Shown here one piece after another: positions 58,749-64,000 of a stretch of DNA of 64,000 nucleotides. Source of the DNA: FEB-7 sp963698265 (GTDB lineage: Bacteria; Pseudomonadota; Gammaproteobacteria; Burkholderiales; Usitatibacteraceae); assembly GCA_963698265.1 (NCBI GenBank), contig CAVOQC010000003.1, positions 1 through 64,000 on the forward strand, given 5' to 3'. Both the position numbers and the translations under genes were made by a program. Position 1 is the first letter of the stretch. Each line of letters opens with the position of its first letter. Below the pieces are notes generated by a model. The model saw only the letters and a program-made list of their open reading frames with translations. It was not told the origin of the DNA and searched no databases.

Positions 58749-60548
58749 GTGGCGCGCCTGGCCGCCGCCCTCCTCGCCCTCCTCCTCGCGCCCTGCGTGC
58801 ACGGGCAGCCCGACCCGCGCAAGGTCGTCCGCACCGCGTATCCCAGCGCGGAGTCGAAGCTTGACCCCGCCGCGGAATCCGACGAGGCCTCGGGGAGCAT
58901 CTCGCACGCGATCTTCGACCCGCTGCTCGCCTACGACTTCCTCGCCCGCCCCGCGAAGCTCGTGGGAAACACCGCAGCACTTCCCGAGATCACCGACGAA
59001 GGCGCCACTTTCACGCTGAAGATCCGGCCCGGCATCTTCTTCACCCCGGACCCCGCCTTCGGCGGCAAGCCCCGCGAGGTGACGGCCCACGACTACGTCT
59101 ATTCCATCAAGCGCCTCTTCGACCCGAAGCTGCGCAGCCAGTGGCTCTTCCTCGTCGAGGGCAAGATCCTGGGCGCGGACGCCGCGATGCGCGAGGCGAA
59201 GGAGAGCGGCCGCTTCGACTTCGACCGGCCCCTCGAGGGCCTGCAGGCGCTGGACCGCTACACGATCCGCATCCGGCTCGCGAACCCGGACTGGTCGTTT
59301 CCGTTCGTACTGGCCATGCCCGCCACCGCCGCCCTCGCCCGCGAGGTGGTGGAACGCTACGGGGAGGACATCGCCTTCCACCCCGTCGGAAGCGGCCCCT
59401 TCCGCATCGCCGAATGGGTGCGCGGCTCCCGCGTCGTGCTGGAGGCGAACCCCGGGTTTCGCGAGGAGATCTTCGCCGGCGACCCCGGTCCGGACGAGGC
59501 GAGCCGCGCGATACACGCGCGCCTCCAGGGCCGGCGCCTGCCGATCGTCGGGCGGATCGAGATCCACATCGTCGACGAGGCGCAGCCGCGCTGGCTCGCG
59601 TTCCTGAACGGCGAGCACGACTACATCCGGCCCGTGCCCGAGGACTTCGCCAACCTCGCGCTGCCCGGCGGCGCCCTGGCCCCGAACCTCGCCAAGGCGG
59701 GCATCTACGCCACGCCCGACGAGGTCGCCTACACCACCTACACGACCTTCAACACCGCGGACACCATCGACGGCAAGCCCAACGCGATCGGCGGCTTCTC
59801 GCCCGAGCGCGTGGCGCTTCGGCGCGCGATCGCCATGGGCTATCGCCTGCCCGACATGATGACGATCCTCGACAAGGGCCAGTCGGTGCGCGCCTACACG
59901 CCGCTGCCGCCCGCGGTATCCGGGCACGACCCCCGCTTCCGGACCCCGCTCCTCGACTACGACCCGCCGCGCGCCAAGGCGCTGCTCGACATGTTCGGCT
60001 ACGTCGACCGCAACGGCGACGGCTACCGCGAGGCGCCCGACGGCTCGCCGCTTTCCTTCCAGCACGCCTCCGTGCCCAACCTGCGCGAGCGGCAGCGAAA
60101 CGAGCTGTGGAAGAAGTCCATGGACGCGATCGGCATCCGCGTCACGTTCGACAAGGTCGAGAAGCTGCCGGAGCTTCGCAAGCAGGCGAAGCTCGGCCGC
60201 GTGCAGTCCTTCAGCTACGGCTGGATCGCCGACTTCCCCGACGGCGAGAACTTTCTCCAGTTGCTCTGGAAGGGCTCCATCGGGCAGGTGAACTACGCCA
60301 TGTTCGACCATCCCGAGTACAACGCGCTCTACGAGCGCGTGAAGCGCATGCCCGACTCCCCGGCGCGCGACGCGCTCGTCTCGCGCATGGTGGGGCTGAT
60401 CAGCGTCTACGCGCCCTGGCTCGTGGAGACCTACAAGGCGCAGCAGGTGCTGGTGCAGCCCTGGGTGCTCGGCTACAAGAAGCACCCCTTTGCCCACGAG
60501 CCGTGGAAGTACCTCGACATCGACACCGCGCGCAGGCCGAAGCGCTAA
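58749..60548 (+). CDS. ABC transporter substrate-binding protein, peptide family 5
   Basis: A 599-residue periplasmic binding protein of the OppA/DppA class (SBP_bac_5). A signal peptide (VARLAAALLALLLAPCVHG) is followed by the usual start KVVRTAYPSAESKLDPA. DYVYSIKRLFDP, HPVGSGPFRIAEWVRGSRVVLEANPGFR and FDHPEYNALYERVKRM are conserved. The start is GTG 58749; the longer open frame upstream is a shadow of the preceding gene. No permease or ATPase genes follow; gspC does. It could serve a transporter located elsewhere. Confidence 0.88.
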   Translation: MARLAAALLALLLAPCVHGQPDPRKVVRTAYPSAESKLDPAAESDEASGSISHAIFDPLLAYDFLARPAKLVGNTAALPEITDEGATFTLKIRPGIFFTPDPAFGGKPREVTAHDYVYSIKRLFDPKLRSQWLFLVEGKILGADAAMREAKESGRFDFDRPLEGLQALDRYTIRIRLANPDWSFPFVLAMPATAALAREVVERYGEDIAFHPVGSGPFRIAEWVRGSRVVLEANPGFREEIFAGDPGPDEASRAIHARLQGRRLPIVGRIEIHIVDEAQPRWLAFLNGEHDYIRPVPEDFANLALPGGALAPNLAKAGIYATPDEVAYTTYTTFNTADTIDGKPNAIGGFSPERVALRRAIAMGYRLPDMMTILDKGQSVRAYTPLPPAVSGHDPRFRTPLLDYDPPRAKALLDMFGYVDRNGDGYREAPDGSPLSFQHASVPNLRERQRNELWKKSMDAIGIRVTFDKVEKLPELRKQAKLGRVQSFSYGWIADFPDGENFLQLLWKGSIGQVNYAMFDHPEYNALYERVKRMPDSPARDALVSRMVGLISVYAPWLVETYKAQQVLVQPWVLGYKKHPFAHEPWKYLDIDTARRPKR

Positions 60549-60566
60549 AGGCCCTATCATTCGCCC

Positions 60567-61379
60567 ATGGTCGCCGTACCCTCCCCAACCCCGCCCGCCA
60601 CGAGCCGCCTCGGCACGCTCGTGACCGCCGCACTCGTCCTCGTGCTCGCCTGGCTGCTGGCGGCGTGGACGTGGGTGTTCCTCGCGCCGCAACCCGCAAG
60701 CTCCCCGGCGACGACCGCGGGTGGTGTGGACCTCGCGGCTGTGGCGAAGCTCTTCGGCGCCGCAGCACCCGCGGGATCCGCGACGCCCGGCGCAAGCGCC
60801 TCGGGCCTGCGCCTGAAAGGCGTGATCGCGCCCACCCCCGCCAGCATCGGCTCGGCGGTGTTCAATGCCGGCGGCAAGGACATCGCGGTAGCGCTTGGCG
60901 GCGAGGTGCAGCCCGGCGTGCAGCTCGTCGCCGTGGAGCCCGACCACGCCGTGGTCCTGCGGGGCGGGGTGCGCGAGCGCGTCGATCTCGATACGCGCAT
61001 GGCGGCGGTGCCGCGGTCGGTGGGCGGCAGGCCCACGGGCTTCCGCCTGGCCGTCGCCCGCAGCGGCGCGAACGGCTTCACCTTTTCCCGCAAGGACCTG
61101 GAAGGCGCCCTCAAGGACCCGGGGCAGCTGAGCTACCTGGGCCGCATCGGCATGCCCCCGGGCGGCGGCGTGCGCCTGGAGGAGGCGCCCCCGGGGAGCC
61201 TCGCCTCGCGCCTGGGCCTGCAGCCGGGCGACATCATCAAGCGGGTGAACGGGCAGGCCGTCGCCTCGGCGGGGGACCTGGCACGCCTGCACCAGCAGTT
61301 CGCCACCACCTCCCGCGTCGAGGCCGAGATCCAGCGCGGCACCGCCACCGTCCAGTTGAACTACACCGTCAATCCCTGA
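60567..61379 (+). CDS. gspC: Type II secretion system protein GspC
   Basis: A 270-residue inner-membrane component. One membrane span (about residues 18-40) is followed by a linker, the homology-region domain (LRLKGVIAPTPASIGSAVFNAGGKDIAVALGGEVQPGVQL) that contacts the secretin, and a C-terminal PDZ-like domain (APPGSLASRLGLQPGDIIKRVNGQAV). GspC links the inner-membrane platform with GspD and may recognise cargo. The gspD start follows after 66 bp. Confidence 0.92.
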   Translation: MVAVPSPTPPATSRLGTLVTAALVLVLAWLLAAWTWVFLAPQPASSPATTAGGVDLAAVAKLFGAAAPAGSATPGASASGLRLKGVIAPTPASIGSAVFNAGGKDIAVALGGEVQPGVQLVAVEPDHAVVLRGGVRERVDLDTRMAAVPRSVGGRPTGFRLAVARSGANGFTFSRKDLEGALKDPGQLSYLGRIGMPPGGGVRLEEAPPGSLASRLGLQPGDIIKRVNGQAVASAGDLARLHQQFATTSRVEAEIQRGTATVQLNYTVNP

Positions 61380-61445
61380 TGCCGCAGCCTCCTTCCCGGG
61401 GCCGGCGCGAAGTCCCCCTGTGAAAAATCAGGGATTTGGCGCAAA

Positions 61446-63506
61446 ATGCCCGTCAAATCAACGAGGAAGAAAATTTTCGTGACCCGGTTTCTAGCATCCC
61501 TCGCGCTCGTCGCCCTCACCGCCTTTCCTTCCGCCCGGGCGGCCGAGGAAGAAAAGGTCACGCTCAATTTCGTCAACGCCGACATCGTCTCCGTGATAAA
61601 GGCGGTGGGCGGCCACACGGGGAAGAACTTCATCCTCGACCCGCGCGTGACCGGCACGGTGAACATCGTCTCCGAGAAGCCGGTCCCCAAGGACCTCCTC
61701 TACCCGATGCTGCTCTCGGTGCTGCGCACCCAGGGATACGCCGCGGTGGAATCGAACGGCTTCGTGAAGATCGTCCCGGAAGCCGAAGGCAAGACCGGGG
61801 CGAGCCCCGTGGGGGAAGCCGGCGCCAAGGTGCCCGGCGACCGCATCGTCACGCGCGTCTTCCTGCTGCAGAACGAGTCGGCCCTGCAGCTGGTGGCGGT
61901 GCTGCGCCCGCTCGTCACCGCCAACAACTTCGTCGCCGCCTACGCGAGCAACAACGCGATCGTGATCACCGACTACGCCGAGAACGTGCGGCGCATCGAG
62001 GCAATCATCCGCGCGATCGACCAGCCCTCGGGCGGTGACGTGCACGTCGTCGCACTGCAGCACGCCTCGGCGGTCGACGTGGCCCAGACCATCAAGGGCG
62101 TGATTCCCGAGACCACGCCGTCTCCCTCCTCGCCCGGCGCGCCCGCCAAGGCCGCGATCGCGATCGACCCTCGCACCAACAGCCTCCTCGTGCGCGGCGA
62201 CAACCCGGGGCTCCTCACGCGCATCAAGGCGCTCGCAGCCAGCCTGGACACCCCCGGCGCCGGCGCCGGCAACATCCACGTGGTCTACCTCCGGAACGCC
62301 GAGGCGGTGAAGTTGGCCGATACCCTGCGCGGCCTGCTCTCGGGCGCGGACGCGAGCCGCTCGGCCGCTTCCTCGGCAACCGCCACCCCGGTCTCCGCCG
62401 CCGCTTCGACCACCGGCCTGCCGCCCGTCGCGGCCGCGGCGACCGCCCCGTCGTCCATCGTCCAGGCCTACGCGCCGACCAACTCGCTCATCATCACCGC
62501 GCCCGAGCCCGTCTACCGGGCGCTGCGCTCGGTCATCGACAAGCTCGACGTGCGCCGCGCCCAGGTGCTCGTGGAAGCGCTGATCGTCGAGGTGCAGACC
62601 GGCCGCGCCTCGGAACTGGGCGTGCAGTTCCAGGGGCTCTCGGGCATCGGCCGCGACGGCCGGCAGGTGATCGGCGGGACGAACTTCTCCACGAGCCCGT
62701 CGTCGGCAACCTCCTTCGGCACCAACATCGTCGGCCTCGCGCAGAACCTCGCCGCGATCGGCACCGGGCTCAACGTGGGCGTCGTGAACGGGCGCATATC
62801 GATTCCTGGCCCCGACGGCACCAACATCGAAGTGCTGAACCTCGGCGTCCTCGCCCGCGCCCTCGAAGCCGACACGGGCGTGAACGTGCTCTCCAAGCCC
62901 AACGTGCTCACCCTCGACAACGAAGAGGCCAAGCTCCTCGTGGGCCAGAACGTGCCCTTCATCACCGGCAGCTACACGCCCTCGGCCACCAGCGCCACGA
63001 ATCCCTTCCAGACCATCGAGAGGAAGGACATCGGGCTCACGCTCAAGGTGCGCCCGCAGATCACCGAGGCGGGCACGGTGAAGCTCGCGATCTTCCAGGA
63101 GGTGTCGTCGATCTCCCGCGACGCGACGGTGAAGGGCGCGGACCTGATCACCAACAAGCGCTCGCTCGAATCCACGGTGCTGGTCGACGACGGCCAGATC
63201 ATCGTGCTGGGGGGGCTGATCCAGGACGACCAGCAGGCTTCGATCGACAAGGTGCCGCTGCTGGGCGACATCCCCTTCCTGGGCAATCTCTTCAAGTACG
63301 AGTCGCGAAGCAGCAAGAAGACCAACCTCATGGTGTTCCTCAGGCCCTACGTGCTGCGCGACGAAGGGGCGGCGCGCGCGCTGACCGCGGATCGCTACGA
63401 GTACATCCGCAACCTCCAGGGCACGATGGGCCACGAGCGCAATCTCCTGCTTCCCCCGGTCGCGCCCGGGCAACTGCCGCCGCTCGCGCCCCCGCCCGCC
63501 AAATGA
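61446..63506 (+). CDS. gspD: Type II secretion system secretin GspD
   Basis: A 686-residue outer-membrane channel protein. A signal peptide (basic KSTRKK start, cleaved after about residue 32) precedes the N0 domain (VTLNFVNADIVSVIKAVGGHTGKNFILDPRVTG), the repeated N1-N3 domains and the secretin core (LLVGQNVPFITGSY..NPFQTIERKDIGLTLKVRPQI, VDDGQIIVLGGLIQDD, LLGDIPFLGNLFKYESRSSKKTNLMVFLRPYVL). An Ala/Ser/Thr-rich loop interrupts N3 (about 300-335). It overlaps gspE by ATGA. Confidence 0.96.
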   Translation: MPVKSTRKKIFVTRFLASLALVALTAFPSARAAEEEKVTLNFVNADIVSVIKAVGGHTGKNFILDPRVTGTVNIVSEKPVPKDLLYPMLLSVLRTQGYAAVESNGFVKIVPEAEGKTGASPVGEAGAKVPGDRIVTRVFLLQNESALQLVAVLRPLVTANNFVAAYASNNAIVITDYAENVRRIEAIIRAIDQPSGGDVHVVALQHASAVDVAQTIKGVIPETTPSPSSPGAPAKAAIAIDPRTNSLLVRGDNPGLLTRIKALAASLDTPGAGAGNIHVVYLRNAEAVKLADTLRGLLSGADASRSAASSATATPVSAAASTTGLPPVAAAATAPSSIVQAYAPTNSLIITAPEPVYRALRSVIDKLDVRRAQVLVEALIVEVQTGRASELGVQFQGLSGIGRDGRQVIGGTNFSTSPSSATSFGTNIVGLAQNLAAIGTGLNVGVVNGRISIPGPDGTNIEVLNLGVLARALEADTGVNVLSKPNVLTLDNEEAKLLVGQNVPFITGSYTPSATSATNPFQTIERKDIGLTLKVRPQITEAGTVKLAIFQEVSSISRDATVKGADLITNKRSLESTVLVDDGQIIVLGGLIQDDQQASIDKVPLLGDIPFLGNLFKYESRSSKKTNLMVFLRPYVLRDEGAARALTADRYEYIRNLQGTMGHERNLLLPPVAPGQLPPLAPPPAK

Positions 63507-64000
63507 CCGCGCCGCTCGAACGCACCGTGAACCCGCAGGACCTCGACCCCGCCACCGCGCGCCTGCTGCCCTACGCATTCGCGAAGGCGAAGGGCGCCAT
63601 CGCCGCGCGCGTCTCCGGCGGCGCGCTCGAGGTGTGGCTGCGGGGCGTGCCGCAGGCCGCCACCCTGGCCGAGGTGCGCCGCATCGCCGGCAAGCCCCTG
63701 AAGGAAGTGCTCCTCACGACGGACGAGTTCGAGCATTGCCTGGCGCTCGCCTACACGAGGGAGCCCAACGCGGCGGAGACGATCGTCGAGGACATGGGCG
63801 AGTCCCTCGACCTTGCCCGCCTCACCGAGTCGCTCCCCGAGGTGGCCGACCTCCTCGAGGCGGAGAACGACGCGCCGATCATCCGGCTCATCAACGCGCT
63901 GCTCACCCAGGCCGTGCGCGAAGGCGCCTCCGACATCCACCTCGAGATCTTCGAGGCTCGCGCCCTGGTGCGCTTCCGGGTCGACGGCACGCTGCGCGAC
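63503..64000 (+). CDS. gspE: Type II secretion ATPase GspE, 5' part only
   Basis: The first 166 codons of a protein cut by the right edge. The start ATG 63503 overlaps the gspD stop codon (ATGA). The visible part has the N1E-like region (LLPYAFAKAKGAIAARVSG), the linker (PLKEVLLTTDEFEHCLALAYTREP) and the beginning of the N2E/ATPase domain with APIIRLINALLTQAVREGASDIHLEIFEARALVRFRVDGTLRD, diagnostic of GspE/PulE. Walker motifs lie outside the window. The gene is not truncated biologically as far as can be seen. Confidence 0.93.
   Translation, partial: MTAPLERTVNPQDLDPATARLLPYAFAKAKGAIAARVSGGALEVWLRGVPQAATLAEVRRIAGKPLKEVLLTTDEFEHCLALAYTREPNAAETIVEDMGESLDLARLTESLPEVADLLEAENDAPIIRLINALLTQAVREGASDIHLEIFEARALVRFRVDGTLRD

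Overview
This window reads as an ordinary chromosomal segment of a GC-rich betaproteobacterium. The evidence is the conserved gene order, not any single marker: ndk-rlmN-pilW-rodZ-ispG-hisS-yfgM-bamB-der-hfq-hflX-hflK-hflC-hisZ-purA on the minus strand, the aroG/tldD/nitrilase/yhdP block divergent from glnE, and ilvE-zinc finger-waaF. The lineage below that level cannot be fixed from sequence alone. I see no prophage, transposase, CRISPR array or rRNA operon; there is one tRNA.

Layout. 1-1340: a leftward promoter at the edge, a small membrane protein and a sugar-nucleotide epimerase. 1521-9830: a very large secreted zinc metalloprotease with about 17 Calx-beta-like domains, twelve of them encoded by a 1422-bp unit repeated almost three times without visible base change. 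10071-15899: an M16 peptidase, rlmB and rnr (minus), followed by tRNA-Leu(CAG) with its own promoter and terminator (plus). 16073-31541: the long housekeeping cluster (adenylosuccinate synthesis, histidine regulation, HflKC, Hfq, ribosome GTPases, outer-membrane assembly, isoprenoid synthesis, RodZ/PilW, rRNA/tRNA methylation, Ndk). 31683-34013: tilS and accA. 34014-34414: a gene-free stretch folded into nested inverted repeats. 34415-35714: an ECF sigma factor with its RskA-type anti-sigma factor.

35722-39905: an orphan BtuF-like binding protein and three consecutive DAHP synthases (one type I-beta, two type I-alpha). They are preceded by a 22-codon leader peptide rich in Phe/Tyr/Trp/His and a canonical terminator, which together look like an aromatic-amino-acid attenuator. 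40018-43854: a small secreted protein, a 37-bp inverted pair of REP-like palindromes, secreted msrB, an uncharacterised two-zinc-site protein, tldD and a Nit-type amidohydrolase. 43851-50481: yhdP and glnE, divergent. 50496-55484: an adenylate cyclase, ilvE, a CHCC zinc finger, waaF, a DUF1684 lipoprotein and a small exported protein. 55494-58126: a MobA-like/XdhC molybdenum-cofactor pair, a lipoprotein hydrolase and a single-span membrane protein. 58288-64000: a SnoaL-like protein, a peptide-binding protein and the start of a type II secretion operon (gspC, gspD, 5' part of gspE).

Most genes are packed with 4-bp ATGA-type overlaps, so translational coupling is the rule. Three reading frames (hflX, yhdP and the zinc protein after tldD) have conserved or plausible N-termini without any ATG/GTG/TTG in the expected place, and several others start with TTG or GTG. 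The exported metalloprotease could be a client of the type II machinery at the right end, but that link is inference only.
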